Shown here: one piece after another, positions 51,726-61,211 of the stretch
How positions within the stretch are numbered: position 1 is the stretch's first letter
Layout: each line of letters opens with the position of its first letter
Source of the DNA: Gemmatimonadota bacterium
GTDB lineage: Bacteria; Gemmatimonadota; Gemmatimonadetes; Gemmatimonadales; Gemmatimonadaceae
Direction of reading: 5' to 3'
NCBI GenBank assembly: GCA_016712265.1
Contig: JADJRJ010000030.1
Coordinates: 372,001 to 436,000 of the forward strand
DNA length: 64,000 bases
Position numbers and translations under genes: made by a program
The notes under the pieces: generated by a model
Databases searched by the model: none
What the model saw: the letters and a program-made list of their open reading frames with translations, nothing else
What the model was told of the DNA's origin: nothing

Positions 51726-52439
51726 TTGGACCGGCTCGAAGGGTTCCTTATCCAGCTGCCGGTCATCCTGTTCTCGATGGTCGCGCATGAGTACGCCCAT
51801 GGCTACGCGGCGCTCCGTCAGGGGGACCCCACGGCGTACCAGCTCGGACGGCTGACCTGGAACCCGGCCAAGCACATCGACCCGCTGATGACGATCGTCA
51901 TGCCGGTCCTGACGTACTTCTTTGGCAGCTTCATCTTTGGCGGGGCGAAGCCGGTGCCGGTCGTCCCACGGAATTACCGCAACTATCGTCGTGGCGACAT
52001 CATCGTCTCGATGGCCGGGATTGTCGTGAACCTCGGCCTGTATGTCGTGGCGTCGATCCTGCTGTTGGTGTTTGGCCTGCTGGGGCGCGCGGTGCCCGCG
52101 CTCTCGGACACCTTCGCCATCCTGCAGGTCATGATGGTGATGGGCGTGCTGTTCAACCTCATGCTCGCCATGTTCAACCTGTTGCCGTTGCCTCCGCTGG
52201 ACGGGTCGCACGTCATGAAGTACCTCCTGCCGCCCGCCTGGGCCCTGCGCTACCAGCAGTTCGGGATGTACGGCATTTTCGTCCTGCTCTTCCTGATGAG
52301 CACCGGGCTCGGCCGGGGGCTGCTCTCGACCTGGTTGTCGCCGGTGTATTGGATCGCCGACCGCACCTTCTCGCTGCTGCAACCGTACTTTCTGCAGAGC
52401 GACTTCACGCAGCGGTTCTTCGCCGGGTTCTTCCGATGA
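51726..52439 (+). CDS. Site-2-protease-like M50 membrane metalloprotease
   Basis: 237 residues, TTG start. SMVAHEYAHGYAALRQGDP carries the HExxH zinc motif. FNLLPLPPLDGSHVMKYLLP carries the NxxPxxxLDG motif with the third ligand Asp. About six membrane segments. It is the short single-core S2P type without PDZ domain, commonly located before scpA. Substrate unknown. Confidence 0.92.
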   Translation: MDRLEGFLIQLPVILFSMVAHEYAHGYAALRQGDPTAYQLGRLTWNPAKHIDPLMTIVMPVLTYFFGSFIFGGAKPVPVVPRNYRNYRRGDIIVSMAGIVVNLGLYVVASILLLVFGLLGRAVPALSDTFAILQVMMVMGVLFNLMLAMFNLLPLPPLDGSHVMKYLLPPAWALRYQQFGMYGIFVLLFLMSTGLGRGLLSTWLSPVYWIADRTFSLLQPYFLQSDFTQRFFAGFFR

Positions 52440-53167
52440 CGCACGCCCCGCTGGATGACTCCACCTTCACGGTGGAACTTGGGGAATTCGCCGGTCCGCT
52501 GGACCTGCTGCTTTCGCTCATCAGGGACGAGAAGGTCGACATCTACGACATCCCGGTGTCGCGCATCGCCGACCAGTTCCTGGTGCGCATCCGGACGCTG
52601 GGGCTCGACCAGGCCGCCGATTACCTGGAGATGGCCGCGCGACTGCTGCGCATCAAGGCGCAGATGCTCCTGCCGCGCCACGAAAACGACGACGCCTGGG
52701 AAGATCCGCGAGCCGAATTGGTGCGCCGCCTGCTGGAGTACCAGCAGATGCGCGAGGTGGTGGACGTGCTGGAGCGCTACGCCGAGGACCGCCGGTCCCG
52801 CTTTGCGCGGTCGTACTTCCCACCGTCGAATGTTGAGGTGCCGCCGGCTCCGCTGGCCTTGTCGCTCGCGGAGTTGCTCTCCGCCGTCGACCGGGTGCTG
52901 CGGGCGGCGCGTGACCCCGTGCTGCACGATGTCGTGCCGCGCGCCCTGGATGTGGACGGAGCGATCGCGACGGTCCGCGGCGTACTTGAGCTGCGCGAAC
53001 GAGCCCGCTGGCGCGACGTCGTGCGCCAGGGCGCAGAGCGCTGGGAAATCCTCTCCGCCCTGCTCGCCCTTCTTGAACTGGCCCGCCGGGGTGAGCTGCG
53101 GCTCGCCCAGGCATCTCCCTTTGCCAACGTACTGATCAGTCGTGAGTCCCCTAGCCAGGCTGCTTGA
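52436..53167 (+). CDS. scpA: Segregation and condensation protein ScpA
   Basis: Kleisin subunit of the SMC-ScpAB condensin. 243 residues from ATG 52436. The N-terminal LGEFAGPLDLLLSLIRDEKVDIYDIPVSRI and YLEMAARLLRIKAQMLLPR form the SMC-neck-binding part; the C-terminal winged helix has ILSALLALLELARRGELRLAQ. It overlaps the protease gene (ATGA) and scpB by 26 nt. Confidence 0.95.
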   Translation: MTHAPLDDSTFTVELGEFAGPLDLLLSLIRDEKVDIYDIPVSRIADQFLVRIRTLGLDQAADYLEMAARLLRIKAQMLLPRHENDDAWEDPRAELVRRLLEYQQMREVVDVLERYAEDRRSRFARSYFPPSNVEVPPAPLALSLAELLSAVDRVLRAARDPVLHDVVPRALDVDGAIATVRGVLELRERARWRDVVRQGAERWEILSALLALLELARRGELRLAQASPFANVLISRESPSQAA

Positions 53168-53684
53168 GGCGGCGCTCTTCTCGAGCGCACGTCCAGTCCC
53201 CGTGGAAGAACTCGCCGCCCTCGACCCCGAGGCGTCGCCCGCGGCTGTTCGCGCTGCCCTGGACGAGCTGCGCGAGAGTTATGACGTGAATGGACACGGC
53301 ATCGAACTCGGTGAACTCGGCGAGGGATTTCAGATCCTCACCCGCCCGGAGTTTACGGAGGCCATCGAACGCGCCCAGCTCGCGGTCCGGCCCCATCGCC
53401 TGTCGGCGGCGTCGCTCGAAACCCTCGCGATCATCGCCTATCGTCAGCCCATCGGACGGGCGGAAATCGAGGAGATTCGGGGCGTCAACGTCGGCGGGGT
53501 CCTGAAGTCGCTCCACGAACGCGGCCTGATTGACATCGTGGGACGCGCCGAGGGACTGGGGCGGCCGCTGCTGTACGGCACGACCCCGCTGTTCCTCGAA
53601 CACTTCGCCTTGCGTCATCTCGAGGAACTCCCGCGCGCCGACGAACTGGCGATCGCGCTCCGCGCCGAACCCCGGTCCATCTAG
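53142..53684 (+). CDS. scpB: Segregation and condensation protein ScpB
   Basis: 180 residues, GTG start inside the scpA 3' end. Two winged-helix domains: LLEAALFSSARPVPVEELAAL and LSAASLETLAIIAYRQPIGRAEIEEIRGV, the latter being the ScpB signature. Pairs with ScpA on SMC. Confidence 0.95.
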   Translation: MSPLARLLEAALFSSARPVPVEELAALDPEASPAAVRAALDELRESYDVNGHGIELGELGEGFQILTRPEFTEAIERAQLAVRPHRLSAASLETLAIIAYRQPIGRAEIEEIRGVNVGGVLKSLHERGLIDIVGRAEGLGRPLLYGTTPLFLEHFALRHLEELPRADELAIALRAEPRSI

Positions 53685-53692
53685 TGGAATCC

Positions 53693-54481
53693 ATGCGCAT
53701 CCAACGCGCCTTGGCGCGCGCTGGAGTCGCATCGCGCCGGGGAGCGGACGAACTCGTCGCCTCGGGTCGGGTGACCGTCAACGGGTCACCCGCACTCGTC
53801 GGACAGGTCGTGGACACCGACCGCGACACCGTCTGCGTTGACGGCCAACACGTGCAGCTGGCCACGCGCGGTCTGCCAACCTGGATCGTGGTGAACAAGC
53901 CCGTGGGCGTGGTGACCACCAAGAAGGATCCCGAAGGACGGAAGACGGTCTTCGACTTGATCCAGCCGGTGCCGGGGCTGTCCTATGTTGGACGCCTCGA
54001 CTACCTCACCGAGGGGCTCGTCCTCCTTACCACCGACGGAGACGCCGCCCACACCCTCACGCACCCCAGCTCGGAAGTCGAGCGGGTGTATGTGGCGACG
54101 GTGACCGGGGCCGCACGCCGGGCCATGGAGCAGGCGCGCGAGGGAGTCGAACTCGACGACGGGATGGTGACCCCGGCGTGGGTCCAGGTGCGACCGTTGG
54201 GCGGACGACGCTGGGAGTTTGAGGTGGCCATTCGCGAGGGACGAAACCGCGAGGTGCGTCGCCTGTGCGCCGCGTTAGGCCTCAAGGTCGAACGGCTGGT
54301 GCGCACGCAGTTCGGCCCCATCCGGCTTGGGGCATTGCCCGTCGGCGCCTCGCGGCCGGTGACGTCGCGGGAGTTGCTCCTCCTGCAGGAGCACATCGGG
54401 GAGCCGATCGAGATGCCCAAGGAACCACGGCCCCCACGCCGGGGGTATGACCGCAGCCGCAAGAGGAGACGCGACGCGTGA
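53693..54481 (+). CDS. rluB: RluB/RsuA-type rRNA pseudouridine synthase
   Basis: 262 residues. The N-terminal S4 domain is RIQRALARAGVASRRGADELV. VVNKPVGVVTT and the catalytic-Asp motif VGRLDYLTEGLVLLT follow, then IREGRNREVRRL. A basic C-terminal tail ends RSRKRRRDA. The S4 domain, motif spacing and scpAB context fit RluB (23S rRNA U2605); exact target inferred. Confidence 0.93.
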   Translation: MRIQRALARAGVASRRGADELVASGRVTVNGSPALVGQVVDTDRDTVCVDGQHVQLATRGLPTWIVVNKPVGVVTTKKDPEGRKTVFDLIQPVPGLSYVGRLDYLTEGLVLLTTDGDAAHTLTHPSSEVERVYVATVTGAARRAMEQAREGVELDDGMVTPAWVQVRPLGGRRWEFEVAIREGRNREVRRLCAALGLKVERLVRTQFGPIRLGALPVGASRPVTSRELLLLQEHIGEPIEMPKEPRPPRRGYDRSRKRRRDA

Positions 54482-55452
54482 CGATGCCAGCCGTGAACAG
54501 CGCTGACATGGCGCTGGTGCAGGGAGTGACCCGCGAGGTGGGAAAGCGGGTGGTCGGGCAGGAATACATGGTGGAACGCCTGCTGATTGCCCTCCTCACC
54601 GGGGGGCACGTCCTGCTGGAAGGGGTTCCGGGGCTGGCAAAGACCCTGACCGTTCGGACGCTCGCAGAGACCATTCACACGACGTTCCAGCGCATCCAGT
54701 TCACTCCGGACCTGCTTCCGGCCGACGTGGTTGGCACCCAGATCTTCGACCAGTCTACCGGGTCGTTCTCGGTGAAGCGTGGACCGATCTTCGCGAATAT
54801 TGTGCTCGCCGACGAAATCAACCGGGCACCAGCGAAGGTGCAGGCGGCGCTGCTCGAAGCCATGCAGGAAAAGCAGGTCACCCTCGGAGGGCAGACGTTC
54901 CGTCTGGAGGAGCCCTTCCTCGTCCTCGCCACGCAGAATCCGATTGAGCAGGAGGGCACGTACCCCCTGCCGGAGGCGCAGGTTGATCGCTTCATGCTCA
55001 AGCTGCGCGTCGGGTACCCGACGCGTGACGACGAAAAGGAGATCATGCGGCGCATGGCCAGCGGGTCCCCGATCCCGGTGAACGCCGTAGCCACCCCGGA
55101 AGGGATCCTCGGTGCGCGGCAACGGATCACCGAGTTGTACATGGACGAGCGGATCGTGGACTACATCGTGGATGTCGTCCACGCATCCCGCGTCCCCGCG
55201 GAGGCCGGGTTGAAGGAGTTGGCCCCGTTGATCGAGTTCGGGGCGTCACCCCGCGCCACGATCGCCCTCGCGCAGGCCTCCCGCGCGCACGCCTTCCTGC
55301 GCGGCCGGACCTACGTCACGCCGGACGACATCAAGGCCATCGCGCCCGACGTGCTGCGGCACCGCGTGCTCACGACCTACGAGGCGGAGGCCGAAGAGGT
55401 CACGAGCGACGACATCGTGCGGAAGATCCTCGACACCGTCGAAGCGCCGTGA
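54478..55452 (+). CDS. moxR: MoxR-family AAA+ ATPase
   Basis: 324 residues, GTG start overlapping rluB. Walker A GVPGLAKTLTVR (GxPGxAKT, MoxR type), Walker B NIVLADEINRAPAKVQAALL, sensor 1 VLATQNPIEQEGTYPLPEAQ, sensor 2 in the C-terminal lid. MoxR ATPases act as chaperones for VWA-domain partners; DUF58 and VWA proteins follow in order. Confidence 0.95.
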   Translation: MTMPAVNSADMALVQGVTREVGKRVVGQEYMVERLLIALLTGGHVLLEGVPGLAKTLTVRTLAETIHTTFQRIQFTPDLLPADVVGTQIFDQSTGSFSVKRGPIFANIVLADEINRAPAKVQAALLEAMQEKQVTLGGQTFRLEEPFLVLATQNPIEQEGTYPLPEAQVDRFMLKLRVGYPTRDDEKEIMRRMASGSPIPVNAVATPEGILGARQRITELYMDERIVDYIVDVVHASRVPAEAGLKELAPLIEFGASPRATIALAQASRAHAFLRGRTYVTPDDIKAIAPDVLRHRVLTTYEAEAEEVTSDDIVRKILDTVEAP

Positions 55453-55464
55453 CCGGCGACGCCC

Positions 55465-56442
55465 ATGCCCGTCCCCGCCTCGCCGTCGTCCTCCCGCGCC
55501 GCTGACGCGGCGCGCACGCGCCCGGGCCCGTCGGCGCGCCCGACGGCGTCGCCGATCGGCATCACCCCGGAGGTGTTGCGGCAGGTGAAGCTGATTGAGC
55601 TGCGCACCCGGAGGCTGGTCAATTCGCTCTTTTCGGGGGAGTATCGCTCGATCTTCAAGGGGCAGGGGATGGAGTTCGCAGAGGTGCGGGAATACCAGCC
55701 CGGCGACGAGGTGCGGTCGATCGACTGGAACGTCACGGCGCGCATGCGCCGGCCGTTCGTCAAGCGGTACATCGAGGAACGCGAGCTGACCCTGATGCTC
55801 GTGGTGGACCTGTCCGGCTCCGGACAGTTTGGCACCGTGAACCGCTTCAAGGTCGAGCTGGCCACCGAACTGGCGGCCGTGCTCACCATGAGCGCCGTGC
55901 GGAACAACGATCGCGTGGGCACGTTGCTCTTCACCGACCGGGTGGAGCACTTCGTCCCGCCCGGCAAGGGACGCCGGCACGCCCTGCGCATCCTCCGCGA
56001 TATCTTCGTGCACCGGCCAACCGGCACGGGCACCAACATCGGCGCGGCCCTGGATCACCTGCGCAAGATGCTGTCCCAGCACGCCATCATCTTCCTCATC
56101 ACCGATCTCGACGATCCCGCCATCGAGCGACCGCTCAAGCTGTTGAACCAGCGTCACGATGTGGTGGTGGCGCGGGTGGAGGATCCGGCGGAGCACGAAC
56201 TGCCCGACGTCGGGCTGGCGACCCTGCGCGATCCCGAAACTGGGGCACTGGTGGCCGTCGATACCAGTCATCCGAAGGTGCGCGTCGCCTACGCGGGGAT
56301 GATGGCCGAGCGGCGAGCCGCCAAGCGCGCCCTCCTGCGTCGACTCGCCATTGACGAGATTCCGGTCACCACCCAGGACTCCTTCATCGAACCGCTGATG
56401 CGGTTCTTCCGGGCGCGTGAGCGTCGGGTGGCTCGCGGATGA
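55465..56442 (+). CDS. DUF58 (VWA-like) protein
   Basis: 325 residues. A disordered Ala/Pro/Ser-rich N-terminus (1-35) precedes GEYRSIFKGQGMEFAEVREY and QPGDEVRSIDWNVTARM, the DUF58 signature. MLVVDLSGSGQFG is a VWA-like MIDAS (DxSxS). Second gene of the moxR-DUF58-VWA set; thought to be a MoxR client. Confidence 0.93.
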   Translation: MPVPASPSSSRAADAARTRPGPSARPTASPIGITPEVLRQVKLIELRTRRLVNSLFSGEYRSIFKGQGMEFAEVREYQPGDEVRSIDWNVTARMRRPFVKRYIEERELTLMLVVDLSGSGQFGTVNRFKVELATELAAVLTMSAVRNNDRVGTLLFTDRVEHFVPPGKGRRHALRILRDIFVHRPTGTGTNIGAALDHLRKMLSQHAIIFLITDLDDPAIERPLKLLNQRHDVVVARVEDPAEHELPDVGLATLRDPETGALVAVDTSHPKVRVAYAGMMAERRAAKRALLRRLAIDEIPVTTQDSFIEPLMRFFRARERRVARG

Positions 56443-57371
56443 GGCCCCGGCTGCTCGCCGCGTGTTTGGTGACGGTCGCGCCCTTGGGGCCGGCGGTCGT
56501 CGCACAGGCGCCCTCGGGGATCCAGTTGGGCGTCGTGGTGTCGCCCGAGTCGGTGACCGTGGGCGACCCGTTCCGCGTGGTCATTCGCGTACGCGCCCCA
56601 CGTGGGACTGTCCTGGATTTCCCGGACAGCCCGGACACGGCCTTCGCCGTGGAACCGCTGGATCGCGTGGTCCTCACCGACGGCGGCGACACCACGGCGG
56701 TCGAGATGAGCGCCACCTATCGATTGGCTGCATGGGACGTTGGCCGTCGCTCTCTGCGCTTTGAGGACATCCTGACAACCCGGGACGGGGAGACGCGACG
56801 CGTGCCCGTGGGACGCGACCTCGCGGTGTTCGTCGCGACCGTGCTCCCGGAGGACACGGCGCAGCGCGTGCCCAGGCCGCCGCGGCCGGTCTACGAGTTT
56901 GGGTTGCCGTGGTGGTGGTGGCTCGCGGTCGTTGCGAGCGCCCTCGCGCTGGGCGGCCTGTTCTGGTGGTGGTGGCGACGACGTCCGAAGGGTGCGGCGC
57001 CGGTGGTTGATCCCTTTGTGGTGGCGACCCGCGCCTTTGCGCGCGTGGATGCCCTGGGGTTGCTCGCGGCCGGTGAAACCGGACAGCACGTCACGTTGTG
57101 CACCGACATCCTGCGTGACTACCTCGCCGCAGCGCGTCCCGCGGCGCGCACCGCCCTGACGAGTGGAGAATTGTTGCACCGGCTGCGGGGGGATCACACC
57201 GTCCCGCTCACTCGACTGGCGCGGCTGCTGCACGACGCGGACCTCGTGAAGTTTGCCCGCCGCCGCATGTCGGCCCAGCTCGCCGTGGCGCATGCCACGG
57301 AGTGTCGCGGCGTCTGCCAGGACGTGCATGCCGCGAGCGACGCGGCGTCGTCAGTCCCGGAGGCGGCATGA
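56439..57371 (+). CDS. BatA/BatD-like periplasmic-membrane protein (DUF4381-like)
   Basis: 310 residues with a signal peptide (to about VVAQA). The periplasmic part (about 25-150) is a beta-rich Ig-like domain starting GIQLGVVVSPESVTVGDPFRVVIRV. A Trp-rich membrane segment (LPWWWWLAVVASALALGGLFWWWW) is followed by a cytoplasmic helical region ILRDYLAAARPAARTALTSG. Position between DUF58 and VWA genes is that of Bat-operon accessory proteins. Cytoplasmic part unrecognised. Confidence 0.75.
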   Translation: MRPRLLAACLVTVAPLGPAVVAQAPSGIQLGVVVSPESVTVGDPFRVVIRVRAPRGTVLDFPDSPDTAFAVEPLDRVVLTDGGDTTAVEMSATYRLAAWDVGRRSLRFEDILTTRDGETRRVPVGRDLAVFVATVLPEDTAQRVPRPPRPVYEFGLPWWWWLAVVASALALGGLFWWWWRRRPKGAAPVVDPFVVATRAFARVDALGLLAAGETGQHVTLCTDILRDYLAAARPAARTALTSGELLHRLRGDHTVPLTRLARLLHDADLVKFARRRMSAQLAVAHATECRGVCQDVHAASDAASSVPEAA

Positions 57372-59065
57372 GCGTACTTGGGTACGTCGATGCGCCGCTC
57401 CTGCTCGTCGTTGCCGCCGCGGTCACCCTGGCCATTGTCGCGCTGCTGATCGTGGGCCGCCGCCAGATGCTCCGTCGACTGGTGCGCCTTGCCGAGGCGC
57501 ACCTTATCGAACGACTGGCGCCCGGGCTGGAGCCACAGTCGATGGCGCGCGTTGTGCGCCTCGCCCTCGCGGCGGTGCTGGCCGGTGTCGCCTTTGCCGG
57601 GCCGCGATGGGGTGAGGAAGCACAGGCGGTACGCGGCGAAGGAGTGGACGTTGTCCTGGCACTCGATGCGTCCCTGTCGATGCTGGCCACCGATGAATCG
57701 CCCAGTCGGCTGGCCCGGCTCAAGCAGGAGGTGCGCCGCTACCGGGACCTGGCGCGCGGGGATCGCGTGGCCCTGCTCGCCTTTGCCGGTCGAAGTTACA
57801 TCTTGACTCCGCTCACGGTGGACGACGGGGCCATTGAGCTGTTTCTCGACAACCTCGATCCCTCCATCGTCGGCCAGGCCGGGAGCTCCCTCGCACGGAC
57901 CATCGCGCAGGGGACCGACCTGCTGCTCGCCACGCGGACGTCGTCAGACCGCGCGCTGGTGATCATGTCCGACGGCGAGGCCTTCGAGCCGGCCGAGGAG
58001 GTTGCGGCCGCGGCTACGCGAGCTCGGGAGAACGGGATCGCGGTCGTTACGGTGGGATTCGGGACCGTCGAGGGAAGCCGGATCCCGATGGGTACCGGGA
58101 CGAGCGGCACCGAATTCAAGCGAGACGAGAACGACCAGGAGGTCGTGACGCGGTACTCGCCGGAGACGTTGCGCCTGATTGCCGAGACGGCCCAGGGCAC
58201 GTTCATCGCGGCGGAGGCGACGGACAAGGCGGCGCGTGTCCGGGCGGCGCTGCAGGGCCTGCGGCGGACGACGCGTGCGCTGGCGTCCGGGATGAGCCGA
58301 AAGGCTCGCTTCCAATGGTTTGTCTTTCCCGCGCTCCTCCTCCTGCTCCTCGATACCTGGCTGCTATCCCGTCGGTCGGGGCGTCGGGCGGCGCTGCTGG
58401 TGGCGACGCCCCTCGCCATGGCGGGCTGTGCCTTGCCGGGGGCGGCGGCGCGTGACGGGGCTCGCGCCTTCGCCCTTGGGCGACATGCCGAAGCCGCCGC
58501 GGCGTATCGGCGCGCCATCGTCGCGGGAGACGTGCGACCGGAACTCTCGTACAACCTGGGGACCGCCCTGGTGGCCGGCGACTCGGTCGAGTCCGGGCTC
58601 CAGCGGCTCGAGCCGCTCCGGCGCGCGTCCAACGAGGAACTGCGCTTTCGCACGTTGTTCAACATCGGGTTCGGCCACCTGCAGCGTGGCCTGGCGGCTG
58701 AGGCAGAAGGGGACACCGCGGCGCGTGCGGCATTCAGCGCCGCGGTCGACGCGTACAAGCAGGCGCTGCTGTTGCAGCACACCAACCCGGACGCCAAGTG
58801 GAACTACGAACTCGCGCTCCGGAAGGAAGAGGAGAGCGGCGGTGGAGGTGGAGGCGGTGGGGGAGGGGGTGGTGGGAACAGCTCCGCCAACGACCGCAAC
58901 GAGAGCGACCAGGATTCGCCGCAATCGCGGGAACAGAGTGGGGGACTCGGCCAGCAACAGGCCGAGCAGCTCCTGGACGCTGCGGCCCGCGAGGAGCGTG
59001 GCGTCCAAGGGCGAAAACAGAAGGACAGCCGCCCGAAGCCACCGCCCGGTGGCAAGGACTGGTGA
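57368..59065 (+). CDS. Fused BatB (VWA) - BatC (TPR) protein
   Basis: 565 residues. Two N-terminal membrane segments and GRRQMLRRLVRLAEAHLIERL precede a VWA domain with MIDAS motif VVLALDASLSMLATDESPSRL and LLAFAGRSYILTPLT, typical BatA/BatB. A third membrane segment (WFVFPALLLLLLDTWLL) is followed by a lipobox-like AGCALPG and TPR-like repeats (AYRRAIVAGDVRPELSYNLG; YKQALLLQHTNPDAKWNYEL) as in BatC. A run of 13 Gly and a polar Gln/Ser/Lys tail ending PPPGGKDW close the protein. Elsewhere these halves are separate genes. Confidence 0.85.
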   Translation: MSVLGYVDAPLLLVVAAAVTLAIVALLIVGRRQMLRRLVRLAEAHLIERLAPGLEPQSMARVVRLALAAVLAGVAFAGPRWGEEAQAVRGEGVDVVLALDASLSMLATDESPSRLARLKQEVRRYRDLARGDRVALLAFAGRSYILTPLTVDDGAIELFLDNLDPSIVGQAGSSLARTIAQGTDLLLATRTSSDRALVIMSDGEAFEPAEEVAAAATRARENGIAVVTVGFGTVEGSRIPMGTGTSGTEFKRDENDQEVVTRYSPETLRLIAETAQGTFIAAEATDKAARVRAALQGLRRTTRALASGMSRKARFQWFVFPALLLLLLDTWLLSRRSGRRAALLVATPLAMAGCALPGAAARDGARAFALGRHAEAAAAYRRAIVAGDVRPELSYNLGTALVAGDSVESGLQRLEPLRRASNEELRFRTLFNIGFGHLQRGLAAEAEGDTAARAAFSAAVDAYKQALLLQHTNPDAKWNYELALRKEEESGGGGGGGGGGGGGNSSANDRNESDQDSPQSREQSGGLGQQQAEQLLDAAAREERGVQGRKQKDSRPKPPPGGKDW

Positions 59066-61161
59066 TGCGCAGACACCTGGCGGTGTTGGCGCTCGCCTGG
59101 TGCACGCCGGCGGTGCTGTGCCCGCAGGCACCGGCCCGGGGAACGCCGGAGATCGTGGCGGCCGCCACGGTCGACCCGGCTCGCGAGATCAACTTCGCGT
59201 CCGGGGTCTGGCCCGGTCGGGTGTACGCTGGACAACAGGCCACGTACCAGATCGGCATTTTCCTGTCCGAGTCGATGCGGAGCCGCCTGCGGAGCAATCC
59301 GCAGTTTGTGCCTCCGGACGTGCGATCGGTCATTGCCTATGACCTGCCGTTGCCCGGGCGGTTGTTCTCCCGGAGTGCCGGTGACCGGGTGTGGGATGTG
59401 CACGTATACTCGCGCGCCCTGTTTCCGGTGGCCCCCGGAACGATCGACATTGCCCCAGCACGACTCAACTGGCTCGTCCCCCTCTCCAACTCGATCTTCG
59501 CCCGCGAGGAGTCGCATAGCGCGACTTCGTCCACCCACCGACTACAGGTGAGTCCGCCACCCACGGCCGGCCGCCCGACGGGGTATGCGGGCGCCGTCGG
59601 CCAACTGGGAATAACATCGCGCGTGGACGCGTCCGCCAAGCGCGTCGGTAACCCATTTGTGCTGACCGTCACCGTCAGCGGCACGGGGAACGTCGGACTG
59701 TTTCCGCGCCCCGATGTCGGGATCCCCTGGGCCCACGTGGTGGCCGGACCTGAGCGGGTGCGGGTTGACTCAAGCAGTGCCTTGATCCGCGGCGACAAGG
59801 CCTTCGAGTGGGTGGTCACGCCGCGGGTCATCGGTCGCCAGGACGTGCCGGAGATTCGATACCCGTACTTCAACCCGTATACGGAGCAGTACGAGGTCGG
59901 CGTCATCTCTCCGCTCTCGCTCACGGTCGCCGACGGCGGGCTGGTGGTCGCGACGGAGGAGGAGCGAGCGGTTGCTCCCCGGTACACCGTCCGCCGCACT
60001 TGGCGGGGCGACGTTGGCGTTCCGTGGCCCGCGAGCTCGTGGTATTGGTTCGGGGTGCTTGTCGTGCCAGTGCCCGCCCTGTTCCTGCGGTGGCGGCGTC
60101 GTCCCAGCCCGGTGCGCGCGCTCCTGCCCTTGGACCGATTGCAGCGTTGGGCGTCTCTCGCCGTCCCGGACCCTGTTGAGGTGCGACGCACCTTCCGCGA
60201 CGTGCTGGCGGCGCGCGTGCCGTCGGCGGCGCTCTCCCTCACGCAACGGCGGACGCTCGAGCGTACGTTGCGCCGGGCGGGGGTCACGGCGTCCACCGCG
60301 CGGGACGTCTCCGTCCTGCTGGATGAACTCGACGCGTCGCTCTACAGCGGAAATGCGCTGCGCCGCGCGGACGTGGCGCAACGCGCCCTCGACCTGTGCC
60401 AGCGCGTGGACCATGAGGCGGTGCCGCACGCGGCTGTGTCCCGCCGCGTTGCCCGCCGTGCGCTCGGCGTCGTGATGGTGCTCGGCGCGGGACTGGCGAG
60501 CGCACGCGACGCAGACCCGGATGCCGCGGTGTTTCGCGCGGCCCTCGCGCGGTGGGACGCGGGCGATGTGCCCGCCGCCAGGGCCGGATTTCTCGACGTG
60601 GCGCAACGGCGCCCACGATCGGCAGACGCCTGGATGAACACCGGCACGGCGGCGTGGGTGCTCGGCGACACCGCACAGGCGGTGGTCGGATGGCAACGCG
60701 CGCTGCGCCTCGAACCCATGGCCGACGACGCCCGGACGCGCCTCGTCCTCACACCCTCCTTTCGCGATGGACTCCTCGGCGACATCCCCCCCGTCCCGAC
60801 GAGCGCGCTGGCGATGATCGGGCTCGGGATGTGGGCCGTGGCATGGTGGCGACCAGGGCGGACGAACAGCCGATGGCTCGCCGCGGCGATCGTGGTCGGT
60901 GGCGCCGCTGTTGCGCTCCGGGAACAGCAGGTCGGTCGCAGGCAGTTGGTGATCGCAGCCGATGAGCCCCTGCGCGACCTTCCGGCAGTGTCCGGCGCCC
61001 CAGGGGCACGGGTGACCATGGGGGAGACGGCCCGGCTCGTGTCGCAACAGGGCAACTGGTCGCGCATCCGCCTGGCTGATGGCCGCGAAGGGTGGATCGA
61101 GGCGTCGCAGACCCACGGGCTCGAGGTGCCGGGACGGGTCGTTCGGGCGCGCGTGAACTGA
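59065..61161 (+). CDS. BatD/BatE-like protein with TPR and SH3b domains
   Basis: 698 residues with a signal peptide. The N-terminal part (about 35-320) is BatD-like: VYAGQQATYQIGIFLSES, then VGNPFVLTVTVSGTGNVGLF, typical of aerotolerance BatD. A membrane segment follows (about 335-350), then a cytoplasmic helical region, another membrane segment and a TPR (AWMNTGTAAWVLGDTAQAVV, as in BatE). The end is a bacterial SH3 domain: ARLVSQQGNWSRIRLADGRE with GWIEASQT. BatD, BatE and SH3b thus appear in one chain. TGATG overlap with the upstream gene. Confidence 0.82.
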   Translation: MRRHLAVLALAWCTPAVLCPQAPARGTPEIVAAATVDPAREINFASGVWPGRVYAGQQATYQIGIFLSESMRSRLRSNPQFVPPDVRSVIAYDLPLPGRLFSRSAGDRVWDVHVYSRALFPVAPGTIDIAPARLNWLVPLSNSIFAREESHSATSSTHRLQVSPPPTAGRPTGYAGAVGQLGITSRVDASAKRVGNPFVLTVTVSGTGNVGLFPRPDVGIPWAHVVAGPERVRVDSSSALIRGDKAFEWVVTPRVIGRQDVPEIRYPYFNPYTEQYEVGVISPLSLTVADGGLVVATEEERAVAPRYTVRRTWRGDVGVPWPASSWYWFGVLVVPVPALFLRWRRRPSPVRALLPLDRLQRWASLAVPDPVEVRRTFRDVLAARVPSAALSLTQRRTLERTLRRAGVTASTARDVSVLLDELDASLYSGNALRRADVAQRALDLCQRVDHEAVPHAAVSRRVARRALGVVMVLGAGLASARDADPDAAVFRAALARWDAGDVPAARAGFLDVAQRRPRSADAWMNTGTAAWVLGDTAQAVVGWQRALRLEPMADDARTRLVLTPSFRDGLLGDIPPVPTSALAMIGLGMWAVAWWRPGRTNSRWLAAAIVVGGAAVALREQQVGRRQLVIAADEPLRDLPAVSGAPGARVTMGETARLVSQQGNWSRIRLADGREGWIEASQTHGLEVPGRVVRARVN

Positions 61162-61211
61162 GCGGGTGAACCAGTAGATTTCGCGCTGCGCCCTTTCCCT
61201 GCGAGTTCGCT

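Noticed and set aside
58839..58877. Glycine-codon run as a tandem DNA repeat or phase-variable tract
   Set aside because: Codons are mixed (GGC/GGT/GGA/GGG), so there is no uniform repeat unit prone to slippage; it is a protein-level poly-Gly linker.
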